Positions 33,679-44,526 of a stretch of 64,000 nucleotides of DNA are shown here, piece after piece. Below the pieces are notes generated by a model. The model was not told where the DNA came from. It ran no database searches and saw only the letters and a program-made list of their open reading frames with translations. How positions within the stretch are numbered: position 1 is the stretch's first letter; every line of letters starts with the position of its first letter. The position numbers and the translations under genes were made by a program. The DNA comes from Acridotheres tristis (lineage: Eukaryota > Chordata > Aves > Passeriformes > Sturnidae): NCBI GenBank assembly GCA_037013685.1, contig CM072889.1:8503976-8567975 (forward strand). Reading direction: 5' to 3'.

Positions 33679-35831
33679 AATAGTCCTTGGAACTCCCCAT
33701 CTTAGTTTTGAAAAAACCTGGCAAAGACAGGTGGAAAATCCTCCATGACCTCAGAAAGATTAATGAGGCCATTGAGAACATGGGTCCCCTGCAGTCCAGC
33801 TTGCCCTCATCATCAATGCTACCCTGCGACTGGAAATTAACTATAATTAATATTAAAGATTGTTTTTTTAAAATCCCTCTCCATCCTCAGGACGCCCCTA
33901 GGTTTGCATTTTCAGTTCCCTCCCCCAGTAGACAGGCCCCTCTGAAATGTTAGCACTGGCTGGTCTTGCCACAACAAATTAAAAACTCCCCAACAATATG
34001 CCAGTGGTATGTAGCAAACATTCTGTCGCCCACAAGGAGCCTGTTCCCAGCGGCAATCGTTCTACATTATATGGACGATATTCTCGTTTGTGCACTGGAA
34101 CAAACATACCTGGATGTGAACTTAAAAAACCCATCCAAGTTATCAAAAGAGCAGGCTTCGAAATCAGCAAGGACAAGATCCAACACACCAGCCCCTGGAT
34201 CTACCTCGGACTTAGGATACATGAGCGGACTGTCACATCCCAGCAGCTGCTCATCCAGGACAACCCGAAGACCCTGCAAGACCTCCACCAGTTCTGCGGG
34301 TCCATCAGCTGGGTATTTCCCCTGCTGGGGATAATGACGGAGGACCTTGTGCCGCTGTTCAACATTTTTCACAGCAGCAAGGACCTGGATTCACCACGCA
34401 CCCTCACACATGAAGCCCAGGAGTCCATCACCAAGGTCCAGGAAGCCTTGTCCTCGTAGCAAGCACAGCAATACGAGCTGAGCCTACCTTTCCAGATGAC
34501 CATCCTAGGTAAGGCTCCTCGATTCCACAGCCTTATTTTCCAGTGGGATACCCAATTAAAAGACGACCCTCTAATCATTCTGGAATGTGTATTCCCCCAC
34601 CACCAGCTGACCAAGAGTATAACCACCCCTCAGGAGCTAATAGCCAAATTAATAAAAAAGGACAGATCTTACCTCTGCTGTCTTGCAGGTTGTGAGTTCA
34701 GATGCATTTTTATACCATTGGCATATTGGGAATTTGGAACATTTGTTCCAGTCCATTGAGAACCTCCATTTTGCCCTGGATAGCTACCAGGCTAAATCTC
34801 AATTCATCTACCCAGCCACAAATTATTCAAATCAAATTTCAATCTGGTCCCAAAATTCATACAAAGTAAAACACCTCTCAAAGCCTTGACCATTTTTGAT
34901 GATGGCTCAGGGTCATCCCACAAGTCAGTAATGACTTGGATGGACCCCAGGACATAGAAGTGGGAGTCTGATGTTCAAGTGGTTGAAGACTCACCACAAA
35001 TTGCAGAACTAGCAGCCATCTCAGGGGTTTTGAGAGATTCCAAGAGCCTATTAATGTGGTTACAGATTTGGCATACGTCACTGGTGTAGCCATGAGGGTG
35101 GAACATTCCCTTCTAAAAGAGGTCTCCAACCCAAATTTATGAAAGTTGCTTTCTAAATTGATCCATCTTATCTCCCACAGAAAGCAATCCTATCATATAA
35201 TGCATGTGAGGTCACACACTGACCTCCCAGGAGCCGTCGTGGAGGGGAATGGGAGAGTGGATGCACTGGCCATGCCTGCTGAGACTGCAAATGTGCCAGC
35301 CATCTTCGCTCAGGCAAAGTTGTCCCACACCTTCTACCACCAGAATGTCACAGCTATTATAAGAATGTTCCATCTGCCACAGGAGCAGGCCCAAGCAATT
35401 ATAGCCACCTGCCCCAATGGCCAGAATTGCCAAGTGCCATCTATGGGCTCTGGGGCTAACCTCTGAGGCCTAAACAGCTGCCAACTTTGGCAAACCAGTG
35501 TTACCCACTTCCCATCCTTTGGGAGGTTAAAATACATACACGTGTCGGTGGACACTTTCTCAGGAATGGTGTTTGCATCAGCCCATACAGAAGAAAACGC
35601 CAACACACCATCAGGCATCTTCTCCTTGCGTTTGCCACCCTGGGAGTCCCTGAACAGATAAAAACAGATAATGGGCCCACTTACACCTTCTACAAACTCA
35701 AATATTTTTTAACCAGTAAGGGATAAAACATACTACAGATATACTGTTCAATCCCACAAGGCAATCAGTCATGGAAAGGACCCATGGCACCATCAAACGA
35801 GTACTCAGTCAGTGTGGAGAGGGCTTACAGC

Positions 35832-36879
35832 TGGTCTATGAGCCAGAGAGAGTTAATTGATAAGGTTTACTTCTGAAAGGAATTTTATCAAGGCTGTTGG
35901 TATGGAGAACAAGAAGAGAAGAGGAGAAGATAAGCAAGAAGAAACTTGCAGCTGGAAAAAGTATTTTTAGAGAAGTCTTGTGAAAAACAGAGGTGGAGAT
36001 GTGTCTTGGTTTGAAAAGACAGGTATGGTTTAAGGAAAGGCAGGAGCCCCTTTTCTGCAATGCAGAGTGCAACCCCCCTCCCTTTTAATTATTTTAGGTC
36101 CAAATCAGATGCTTTCAGGCAGGAGATATGGGGATGTGAATAACAGTTCTTTACTGGTATTTAACAAGGCAGAAAACAACAACAGCTATAAAAAATTGGC
36201 AACAGAACAGAACAGTCTAGCTCCACTCCAGTCCCTTTTGGCCTCAGGCCGTCTCCCTGTGCTCAGTTACCGGTGCTGTGGGGGCAGGGCAGGTCCCGCG
36301 CAGTTGAAGAGGGGCTGGAGTGATGGCGGCGGAGGCCCAGAGGTGAGCGGGATGGGAAAGTGACTCCCCCCTCACGGTGTCGGGCGTGGTGCTCCGCAGA
36401 GTGTCCGGAGATAGTAGGGTGAGATGGGAGAGCAGCAGAGCGATGTCCAAAGGCAGAGAGTGTGGATCTCAGTGCTGGGATGGCAGGGGGAGATGCCAGA
36501 GCGGAGCCCAAGCGGTCTTTTCACTCCAGCCCAGCAAGAGAGAGCCCCCGCTCCAGACCCCCCATCCCACCTTTCCTTTTCCGGTTCCCCCCCCCCCCTC
36601 CCTCCACCCACCCCCCTACGAGAGAACATTATCTGTCGTTTTAAGGTGTAGCCACAATTACTTAGCATAACAATGGGAGGAATTCCACCGAAAGAAAAGG
36701 GGAACAATCCAACCCCCAACAAGATGGTTTTGCACCAATGAACATAATATTGATCTATTGTAACCAATTAATAAAGTGCAAACTTTGTAGAGTGTATAAA
36801 AGACAGCATGCTGTTGTAATAAACAGGATTTTAGCCTTCTGAAATGTAGTGCGTCCTTTCATATGTCGCGTCTGTCCCA
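35832..36879 (+). mobile_element. Solo LTR inside ERV-3 integrase, itself split
   Basis: The outer parts 35832-36001 and 36727-36879 form a solo LTR of about 323 bp, flanked by ACAGC (35827-35831, 36880-36884). Its right part has GTGTATAAAAG (36787-36797) and AATAAA near 36817-36822, so it is plus-strand. Integrase coding resumes past it (ERLCRALYV block). The middle 36002-36721 is a later ERV-L LTR. The ends TGGTCTATGA and TGTCCCA are chosen from the duplication. Confidence 0.75.
36002..36721 (-). mobile_element. Solo LTR of the ERV-4 (ERV-L) family
   Basis: 720 bp, TGTCTTGGTTTGAAAAGACA...CAACA, flanked by AGATG (35997-36001, 36722-36726). It is closely similar to the two LTRs of ERV-4 (40514-41235, 46585-47309) and in the same orientation, with about 6-8% differences by eye. 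It lies inside another solo LTR, giving three-level nesting. Confidence 0.95.
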
Positions 36880-37170
36880 ACAGCAACAAATCAGCAGCGG
36901 GGAGAGACAGAGACTGTGTTTCCCATTGAGAGACTCTGTAGGGCTCTGTATGTTATAAATTTCCTAAATTGCTCTTTCTCTGAGCTGACCCTCCCTGTAC
37001 TCCAGCACTTCTCGAATTTGGCTCGAGCAAACCTCGATGAGAAACCGCCGGTGCTGATGAAGGACCCTGAAACTCAACAAATATCGGGGCCTTTCCCACT
37101 GATTACCTGGGGAAGAAGGTATGTCTGTGTGTTAGCTCCATCTGGCCCTAAATGGCTCCCAGGGAAATAA

Positions 37171-37906
37171 GTTAAGCTGTATTTAGGGCCAGCAAACACC
37201 ACCCCCACCAATACTAACAAGGACATTCCTGAGATTAACATCACAGGACCAGAAAACCAAAGACATGTCACCTGGAGACGAAGATGTCATCAAACACTGA
37301 ATCAGCAAAGACTGAACTGTACCATCAAGAGGTCGCAAACAAAGCAAAACCTTAAACCAGACTCGACTGAACAAGAAAATGGCAAACTTCAGGCTAGGCA
37401 CAACCTAGCCACAGTTGCTCCCTGACGGCAATCAACAAAAGAGATGGGACTTCCACTTGCATAACAAAGAGACAAGACCCCCGTTTGATGCAAGCATGAA
37501 GCCAGTTTATCGATTTCACACATCAATATATATACCTTTTCAACTATAGCTAAAAATAGCACAATCGCACAATTGGTGTTTCTAAGTAACATTACTTAAT
37601 CAGAGCTCTGCACAGAACCTCTGCACAGACCTATACAGACCAGCATAGGCACAGATGGTCTTGCATGATTCTTCTTAAACAAAGCAGGCCAAGCACACCT
37701 TCTGCTTCCCCATTCAGGGTTCTGCCTCGGCTTGCCAGGGCTTGTGGCCTACCAAACCTGGTACATCCACTTCAGTCATGAGTTGAGCAGTGCTCTGAGC
37801 CCTGCTCTGCAGCTGTATTTCTCCAGCTCCCCCCCTGTAATCCCCCAAAAACCCTACTCACCTTAAAGAAATCTCCAAACCCCACTTACCTCCATACTTA
37901 CCTTTC
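37171..37906 (+). other. ERV-3 region between pol and env
   Basis: Between the end of integrase and the env start only scattered, closed frames occur. It may hold the env leader region or splice signals, but nothing can be assigned. The six bases CCTTTC at 37901-37906 are the duplicated target of the next LTR. The ERV-3 sequence continues at 38604. Confidence 0.5.
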
Positions 37907-38597
37907 TGTTTGAGTCAGTAAGTCAGGAGTCTCTCTGATTTCTTCAGAGAAATCAGAGTGCAGGGATTCAATTAAAGTCTTTGGATGGAATGAGTAAGTG
38001 AATAGATGGAGTGAATAAGTAAGTAAATGGAATATGTTTTAAGTGCTTTTAGTGAGTAAAAGGTCTTAGATACCTGAGAAGTAGTACGTGTTCTGGTGAA
38101 GGTTGAAAAACTTACTAGTGTTTCCTTAGAGTCTCCAAGAACCTAGCTTCAGACATAATAGAGTTAGAGTTAAGAATATTGCTTACATTTTTCAGTTAGA
38201 ACGAGATAGGCCATGAATGTAGTTTATACGTAGCCTGGTGTGCTAAGAAACTAGAATTCTAATAGGTTAAGAAGTAGTGGTCCGAGTTTGTGTCTTAGCT
38301 AGTTGGAAAGTGTCTATAAAAGAACATGCATCAGGGAGAGCAGGGGCTCTATGCCATGACTTTATGGCATGTGCATTTTGCCATTGCATTTTGCCACTGC
38401 AGTTTTGCCATTGCTTTAGGCCATTGCTTTTGCCATTGTTTTATGCCATTGCTTTGCTTTGTTTTTGCCTTTGAGATGATGTGCTTCTACAATAAATAAC
38501 TTTATAGCAACTATTAATTTGCTTGGCTTTCTAAAGAAGAAAATAACCCAACAGTGTGGGTGCCCAAGAGGCACCCGGAGGTCCGCAAAACCTCACA
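37907..38597 (+). mobile_element. Solo LTR inserted before ERV-3 env
   Basis: 691 bp, TGTTTGAGTC...CCTCACA, flanked by CCTTTC (37901-37906, 38598-38603). It has CTATAAAAG (38312-38320) and AATAAA (38492-38497). A degenerate array of TTTTGCCATTGC-like units lies at about 38375-38460, just downstream of the TATA box. A 6-bp duplication fits class II. Confidence 0.9.
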
Positions 38598-38801
38598 CCT
38601 TTCCACTCCTTCCCCTTTTCCCCTTTTTACCCTGAGTTTCCCAATACCCTTTACCACCCCTACCCACTGTGTTTGTAATTAATGGAGAATGAAAGGGGTA
38701 GAGAGAGAACAAGTTAGTGTGAGAAAGGAAAGAAAACCCCTCTCCACACGAACTAAAGATTTTGTTTACTTCCCCTAACAGAAGCCCCATTCCTGCCCAA
38801 G

Positions 38802-40010
38802 ATGAAAGGTACCTACCTTGGTGCTGTCCTCACAGCTGCTTGGATGCTCCTCGTTGTGCAATACACCCTTGGTTGGGTAATCCCACAACTTAGCCAAAAT
38901 GTATGGATCACCCTAGCTAAGTCCCTCCAACAACAAGGCATGTGCCTGTCCTTGGGCTCAGTCAATAACCTGTTCGCATTGTGTCTAGTCAGAATTCCCT
39001 TTATGCCCAGCGAAGACCTTTCCATGGGGAAGTTGCCCAAACCAATGGGCAGCTGGGAGGAGTGCCTACAGCCTTCCAAGCTAGGGAAAAAGTGGTCGAG
39101 AGCCCTTCCACCCACACAAGCAGAACCACAAGAATTGGATTTGTTTGGGCCAGCTAAGGCTAGTTATTGTATTAATTTTTACTTCTGGAATCCATCTTCC
39201 TGGCCTCAAGACATAACCCCAACCAATAAAGTATATAATTTGGTCAATTGGTATGATTATACCACCATAACATGGTCCGAAACTTCTGCTTCTTTCCATC
39301 CCAGAAAACATCCTCAAGGTGTGTTCCTAATGTGTGGAGACCAGGCTTGGGCAGGGATCCCCTCCTGTATTCGGGGAGGTCTGCGTACCCTTGCCCAGCT
39401 TACTACCCTCACCCCAAACACAACACTTCTGCAAGACTGGAAAAACAAAAAGGAATTAGCACGCTAAAAAAGATCACCCACAGAATTTGACGAAAATTGC
39501 GATCCCACAGTAACTAATTGGTCAAAAGGTAAGAGATTTGCAGCCTCAGTATTTCTCTTATGGCTGCAAGATCTTATGGTGAACTCGATCACCTGGGCTG
39601 TTGGCTTAGTAGGCAGGCCAACACAATATCAAAGGTGCTCAGTGACCTCCTCAAAGATGAGGGGATGATCAGGCATGCCACCTTACAAAATCAAGTGGTA
39701 CTGACTTTCTCCTCCTAGTTCATGGACATGGTTCCCAAGACTTTGAAGGTCTCTGTTGCTTTCATTTATCATCGCAGGCAGAGTCAATTTCAAAGAGCAT
39801 CCAACTACTAAAGAAACAAGAAATCAAGACTGAAGGAAAGATTACAGACGAGTTCAGTAATTTCCTTGGACAATGGGGACTCAAAGGGTGGGCGCTTTCT
39901 TTAGTTAAGGGTGTCTTATGGATTTGTGTTGTAATTTTCATTATGTTGCTCATGTTTTCATGTTTTGTACAGTGCCTCAAAAGAGCAGTTGGAGAGGTTT
40001 TTTAATAAAC
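38802..40010 (+). pseudogene. env: ERV-3 env (alpharetrovirus-like), broken
   Basis: The ATG at 38802 begins a 221-residue open frame with a signal-peptide-like start (LGAVLTAAWMLLVVQYTLGW) and a SU-like body with a CGDQAWAGIPSC block. It stops at TAA near 39465. The TM subunit follows out of frame: LGCWLSRQAN (near 39597), a RHATLQNQ block (about 39672), then the FEGLCCF motif (39743-39763) and an anchor (GVLWICVVIFIMLLMFSCF, about 39910-39966). The order matches alpharetrovirus-type TM; the first cysteine of the C-X6-CC motif is replaced. Several frame changes make it non-functional. Env is absent from ERV-1. Confidence 0.82.
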
Positions 40011-40026
40011 AAAGACAGAGGAATTG
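40008..40026 (+). other. Polypurine tract of ERV-3
   Basis: AAACAAAGACAGAGGAA directly precedes the 3' LTR. Confidence 0.65.
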
Positions 40027-40487
40027 TGGGCTGACTGAGATAGCGTCTACCACATTTCCCTGGAGGGAATGCTCTTAGGCACTAACCTCTGTTGTTACAG
40101 TGAGGAAAGTTCTTCCCAGCATGCTTCCCTGCTCTATGCAACTTGCTTGTACCCCATTGGTCCTTCCCCCTTTGGTCCACCCCTGAGCCCTCAGCCAATT
40201 TGTTCTACCCTGCCCTCTGCTTTGCCTATATGAACCCTGCTCACCCAGACCCTTTTGGAGCTACATTTTTCCCTCATCCCCTTTGCAGTAGAAGCTCAAT
40301 AAACTTCTCTGTGGAACACCGTATGATGCTCCTGTCCCTCTCTTCAGTGTTGCCCAAAGTGTTTTCACAGAAGAGCTGAAATCACTCACCAAGAAGCACA
40401 GATATACCTGTGCTACCTGGATGTCCTTTTCAGGACACTTCACTGGGAAGGTTGCAGCACTCCAACCACCAGCACCTCACCATGACA
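40027..40487 (+). repeat. 3' LTR of ERV-3
   Basis: 461 bp, partner of 29462-29901, with AATAAA near 40298-40303. It ends CATGACA. The ERV-4 provirus starts 26 bp further right. Confidence 0.88.
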
Positions 40488-40513
40488 GTCTCCAAATTAT
40501 AAGAGTTCCTTTC

Positions 40514-41235
40514 TGTCTTGGTTTGAAAAGACAGGTATGGTTTAAGGAAAAGGCAAGAGCCCCCTTTTCTGCAATGCAGAGTGCCCCCCCCCCCCTTTTA
40601 ATTCTTTTAGGTCCAAATCAGACGCTTTCAGGCAGGAGATATGGGGATGTGAAATAACAGTTCTTTACTGGTATTTAACAAGGCAGAAAACAACAACAGC
40701 TATGAAAATTGGCAACAGAACAGAACAGTCTAGCTCCGCTCCAGTCCCCTTTGGCCTCAGGCCGTCTCCCTGTGCTCAGTTACCGGTGCTGTGGGGGCAG
40801 GGCGGGTCCCGCGCAGTTGCAGAGGGCTGGAGTGATGGCGGCGGAGGCCCAGGGGTGAGCGGGGGTGAGAAAGTGACTCCCCCCTCTCACGGTGTCGGTC
40901 GTGGTGCTCCGCAGAGTGTCCGGAGATAGTAGGGTGAGATGGGAGAGCGGCAGAGCGATGTCCCAGGCAGGGAGCGTGGATCTCAGCACGGAGATGTCAG
41001 GGGGAGATGGCAGAGCGAAGCACGGGGCGTCCTGTCCCTCCACGAGCCCAGCGAGAGAGTGTCCCCTCCCCAGCCCCCTCTCCCACCTTTCCTTTTCCGG
41101 TTCCCCCCTCCTCCTCCTCCACCCACCCCCCTACGAGAGAGCATTATCTGTCGTTTTAAGGTGTAGCCACAACTACTTAACATAACAATGGGAGGAATTC
41201 ACAGCAAGAAAAGGGGGGCAATTCAACCCTTAACA
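40514..41235 (-). repeat. 3' LTR of ERV-4
   Basis: 722 bp, partner of 46585-47309. It carries a CpG-rich core with a YY1-like ATGGCGGC (40835-40842) and a C-rich run near 40585-40596. Confidence 0.95.
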
Positions 41236-41250
41236 TTATCCACCCCTGAA
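41236..41250 (-). other. Polypurine tract of ERV-4
   Basis: On the minus strand the sequence AGGGGTGGATAA directly precedes the 3' LTR, the expected priming site; it is not purely purine. Confidence 0.6.
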
Positions 41251-41343
41251 TTTCTCCCATACTAATATGCTATATCAAATTAAACTGTTACATTATATAT
41301 ACATACATGCAGTTAGAGACATAGGCACAGTACTATAGGTATT

Positions 41344-42438
41344 TCACCCTAAAACAAGGTCTCCTTGGGGTATACATCGGGTCTCTCCATTCTTTTGCAT
41401 CACCCACCAGGTGCAACCCGGTCCTTGAGCGAATACAACTCCATGGATGGGATTGTCTTTGCTGGAGGCAGGATTCACCCAAACAGTTTTTCCTAGCATA
41501 CCTCTCATGTGTACCACTGGAACCTTATCTCCATCTGATATTCCCAAGGGCTCAGATTGCGCAGGGCCTGCTCGGTTAGTGGAACCTCGGGTGTTCACTA
41601 ACCAGGTGGCCTTTGGTAGATTAATCTCCCAGTTCTTGAAAGTTCCCCCACCCAGTGCCTTTAAGGTGGTTTTAAGCAGGCCATTGCACCGTTCAACTTT
41701 CCCTGCAGCTGGTGCATGGTACGGGATATGGTACACCCACTCAATGCCATGTTCTCTAGCCCAGGTGTTTATGAGGCTGTTCTTGAAATGAGTCCCATTG
41801 TCTGACTCAATTCTCTCAGGGGTACCATGCCTCCAAAGAACTTGTTTTTCCAGGCCCAAGATGGTGTTCCGAGCAGTGGCATGAGGCACAGGGTAGGTCT
41901 CTAACCACCCAGTGGTGGCTTCCACCATGGTCAGTACATAGCGCTTGCCCTGGCGAGTTTGAGGCAGTGTGATGTAGTCAATCTGCCAGGCCTCTCCATA
42001 CTTATATTTGGCCCATCGCCCCCCATACCAGAGGGGCTTCACCCGCTTGGCTTGCTTGATGGCAGCGCACGTCTCACAGTCATGGATAACTTGAGAAATA
42101 CTGTCCATGGTTAGATCCACCCCTCGGTCTCGTGCCCACTTATATGTGGCATCTCTGCCCTGATGACCTGAGGCATCATGGGCCCATCGAGCCAGGAACA
42201 ACTCTCCCTTGTGCTGCCAGTCTAAATCTATCTTCGACACCTCTATCTGTGCAGCCTGATCTACCTGCTCATTGTGTCGGTGTTCCTCATTAGCCCGACT
42301 CTTGGGGACATGGGCATCTACGTGACGGACTTTCACAGGCAGCTTCTCTATCCGGGTGGCAATGTCTTTCCATTCATTGGCAGCCCAGATTGGTTTTCCC
42401 CTACGTTGCCAGTCAGCCTTTTTCCACCTTTCCAACCA
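41344..42438 (-). CDS. pol: ERV-4 RNase H tail and integrase
   Basis: An open segment of 364 codons, following the TGA at 42439-42441. The first 60 residues are the end of RNase H (HVDAH near residue 38-42). Integrase follows: zinc region H86, H91, C120, C123 and core residues D153 (QID), D212 (SDNG) and E248 (VERC), the last two 35 residues apart, as expected. The end is close to a natural stop (numbering from the first residue listed after the stop). The segment lies in the same frame as upstream pol, so it is not a separate gene but the second half of Pol, separated by a stop. Integrase appears complete. Confidence 0.9.
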   Translation of the reverse strand, partial: WLERWKKADWQRRGKPIWAANEWKDIATRIEKLPVKVRHVDAHVPKSRANEEHRHNEQVDQAAQIEVSKIDLDWQHKGELFLARWAHDASGHQGRDATYKWARDRGVDLTMDSISQVIHDCETCAAIKQAKRVKPLWYGGRWAKYKYGEAWQIDYITLPQTRQGKRYVLTMVEATTGWLETYPVPHATARNTILGLEKQVLWRHGTPERIESDNGTHFKNSLINTWAREHGIEWVYHIPYHAPAAGKVERCNGLLKTTLKALGGGTFKNWEINLPKATWLVNTRGSTNRAGPAQSEPLGISDGDKVPVVHMRGMLGKTVWVNPASSKDNPIHGVVFAQGPGCTWWVMQKNGETRCIPQGDLVLG

Positions 42439-44526
42439 TCACCACAGAGCATTGGCTACCATCCAAGAATCAGTGTAAAGGTAGAGTTTTGGCCACTTCT
42501 CTCTCTCAGCAATGTCCAGGGCCAGCTGAACAGCTTTGAGTTCAGCAAGTTGACTCGATCCACCTTCTCCTTCGGTAGCTTGTGCAACCTGTCGTGTGGG
42601 GCTCCATACGGCTGCTTTCCACTTCCGGTTCATCCCCACGATGCGGCAGGAACCATCAGTGAAAAGAGCATAGCGTGTTTCATCTGCTGGCAGTTGGTTA
42701 TACGGTGGGGCTTCTTCAGCCCGGGTCACTTGTTCCTGTTCCTCTTCTTCGGCAAGACCAAAGTCTTCCCCTTCCGGCCAGTTGGTAATTATCTCCAAAA
42801 TCCCAGGGCGATTCGGGTTTCCAATACGGGCGCGTTGTGTGATGAGGGCAATCCATTTACTCCATGTGGCATCAGTGGCATGGTGGGTTGAGGGAACTTT
42901 TCCTTTAAACATCCACCCCAGCACTGGCAGTCGGGGTGCCAGAAGGAGTTGTGTTTCCGTGCCAACCACCTCTGAGGCAGCTTGAACCCCTTCATAGGCG
43001 GCCAAGATCTCCCTCTCTGTTGGAGTGTAGTTGGCCTCGGACCCTCTGTAGCTTCGACTCCAGAACCCCAGTGGTCGGCCTCGAGTCTCACCTGGCACCT
43101 TCTGCCAAAGGCTCCAGGACAGACCATGGTTCCCGGCTGCAGAGTAGAGCACGTTCTTCACATCTGGTCCTGTCCTGACTGGGCCAAGGGCTACCGCATG
43201 AGCAATCTCCTGCTTGATCTGGGCGAAGGCTTGCTGCTGCTCAGGGCCCCAGTGGAAATCGTTCTTCTTGCGGGTGACCAGGTAAAGAGGGCTCACAATC
43301 TGGCTGTACTCAGGAATGTGCATTCTCCAAAAGCCTATGGCACCTAGGAAAGCTTGTGTTTCCTTCTTGCTGGTTGGTGGAGACATTGCAGTGATCTTAT
43401 TGATGACCTCACTGGGGATCTGGCGCCGTCCATCTTGCCACTTTACTCCCAGAAACTGGATCTCTTGGGCAGGCCCTTTGACTTTGCTCTTTTTAATGGC
43501 GAAGCCGGCTCCCAGCATAATCTCAATGATCTTTTCTCCTCTCTGAAATACCTCCATTGCTGTGTCCCCCCACACAATGATGTCATCAATGTACTGCAGA
43601 TGTTCTGGAGCTCCACCCTTCTCCAGTGTAGCCTGGATCAATCCATGACAGATGGTGGGGCTGTGTTTCCACCCCTGGGGCAGTCGGTTCCACGTGTATT
43701 GCACGCCCCTCCAGGTGAAAGCAAACTGAGGCCTGCACTCTGCTGCCAGAGGAATGGAGAAGAATGCATTGGCGATGTCAATGGTGGCGTACCACTTGGC
43801 TGCCTTGGACTCCAGCTCGTACTGCAGTTCCAGCATGTCCGGCACAGCAGCGCTCAGCGGTGGAGTCACCTCATTCAATGCACGATAGTCCACTGTCAGT
43901 CTCCATTCTCCTTCAGATTTACGCACAGGCCAGATGGGGCTGTTGAAGGGTGAGTGGGTTTTGCTGACCACCCCTTGGCTCTCCAGCTCACGGATCATCT
44001 TGTGTATGGGGATCACGGCATCTCGATTCGTCCGGTACTGCCGGCGGTGCACTGTTGAGGTAGCAATTGGCACCTGTTGCTCTTTCACCCTGAGGAGTCC
44101 CACTGCAGATGGGTTTTCTGATAGCCCAGGCAGGGTGTTCAACTGCTTAATGCCCTCTGTTGCCACAGCAGCTATTCCAAAAGCCCACCTGAGTCCCTTT
44201 GGGTCTTTGTAAGAGCCGTTCCTGAGGAAGTCTATGCCTAGGATACATGGTGCCTCTGGGCCAGTCACAATTGGATGCTTCTGCCACTCTTTCGCAGTCA
44301 GGCTCACCTCAGCCTCCAGCAAAGTCAATTCCTGAGATCCCCCCGTAACCCCAGCAATTGAAACAGGTTCCTTCCCGACATGTCCCGATGGTATTAATGT
44401 ACATTGTGAACCAGTGTCAACCAATGCTCTGTGTTCCTGTGGCTCTGATGTGCCAGGCCATCGGATCCACACCGTCCAAAAGATCCGGTTTTCCCGTGCC
44501 TCTCCCTGGCTAGAGGCAGGGCCCCT
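42439..44526 (-). CDS. pol: ERV-4 protease, RT and RNase H
   Basis: Open from just after TAG (44527-44529) to TGA (42439-42441). No ATG exists at its start: it would be made as a Gag-Pol product. Counting from 44472: protease DTGS at 19-22; RT with TIDIANAFF (D232), LPQGW and YIDDII (294-299); RNase H with TDGSC (D606), E644 and YTDSW (D668). All catalytic residues are present. The TGA falls within RNase H, before its last aspartate and histidine. Closest family: ERV-L class III, by the GVQYTWNRLPQGWKHSPT block. Coding capacity is otherwise intact. Confidence 0.93.
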   Translation of the reverse strand, partial: RGPASSQGEARENRIFWTVWIRWPGTSEPQEHRALVDTGSQCTLIPSGHVGKEPVSIAGVTGGSQELTLLEAEVSLTAKEWQKHPIVTGPEAPCILGIDFLRNGSYKDPKGLRWAFGIAAVATEGIKQLNTLPGLSENPSAVGLLRVKEQQVPIATSTVHRRQYRTNRDAVIPIHKMIRELESQGVVSKTHSPFNSPIWPVRKSEGEWRLTVDYRALNEVTPPLSAAVPDMLELQYELESKAAKWYATIDIANAFFSIPLAAECRPQFAFTWRGVQYTWNRLPQGWKHSPTICHGLIQATLEKGGAPEHLQYIDDIIVWGDTAMEVFQRGEKIIEIMLGAGFAIKKSKVKGPAQEIQFLGVKWQDGRRQIPSEVINKITAMSPPTSKKETQAFLGAIGFWRMHIPEYSQIVSPLYLVTRKKNDFHWGPEQQQAFAQIKQEIAHAVALGPVRTGPDVKNVLYSAAGNHGLSWSLWQKVPGETRGRPLGFWSRSYRGSEANYTPTEREILAAYEGVQAASEVVGTETQLLLAPRLPVLGWMFKGKVPSTHHATDATWSKWIALITQRARIGNPNRPGILEIITNWPEGEDFGLAEEEEQEQVTRAEEAPPYNQLPADETRYALFTDGSCRIVGMNRKWKAAVWSPTRQVAQATEGEGGSSQLAELKAVQLALDIAEREKWPKLYLYTDSWMVANALW

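Larger units (their letters stand above)
33074..37170 (+). pseudogene. pol: ERV-3 pol, broken and interrupted by solo LTRs
   Basis: RT begins about 33074 (WPLSNEKLSTLEAL in one frame), is cut by the solo LTR at 33202-33678 and resumes at 33685 (PWNSP block lost its lead, then [21 protein letters not shown]). YMDD lies near 34071-34082. RNase H pieces follow near 34890 (FDDGSG) and 35200 (VRSHTDLPGA). Integrase shows the HHCC region (SHTFYH, near 35326; C-GQNC, near 35418) and core residues in 35487-35830. The core is cut by the LTR at 35832-36879, and the end resumes near 36930 with the C-terminal TWGRRYVCV block, ending at TAA near 37168. Stops and shifts are common. Family and order match ERV-1 pol. 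Confidence 0.85.
29462..40487 (+). mobile_element. ERV-3: old beta-like provirus with alpharetrovirus-like env
   Basis: LTRs at 29462-29901 and 40027-40487 share order and motifs but are clearly over 10% diverged. Between them are gag, dUTPase-protease, pol and env in the normal order, each broken many times. Subtracting the later insertions (33202-33678, 35832-36879, 37907-38597 with their target duplications), the provirus would be about 8.8 kb, a normal length. The gag-pro-pol resembles ERV-1; env has the alpharetrovirus-type TM. No clear target duplication remains, consistent with age. Confidence 0.88.

Noticed and set aside
36462..36670. Short open frames in the ERV-L LTRs (also near 40892-41185 and 46963-47259)
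   Set aside because: They recur in all three LTR copies in CpG-rich U3 DNA, with frame changes between copies and no domain.
42274..44212. Several plus-strand open frames of 80-205 codons across ERV-4 pol
   Set aside because: They are shadows of the intact minus-strand pol and show no domain.
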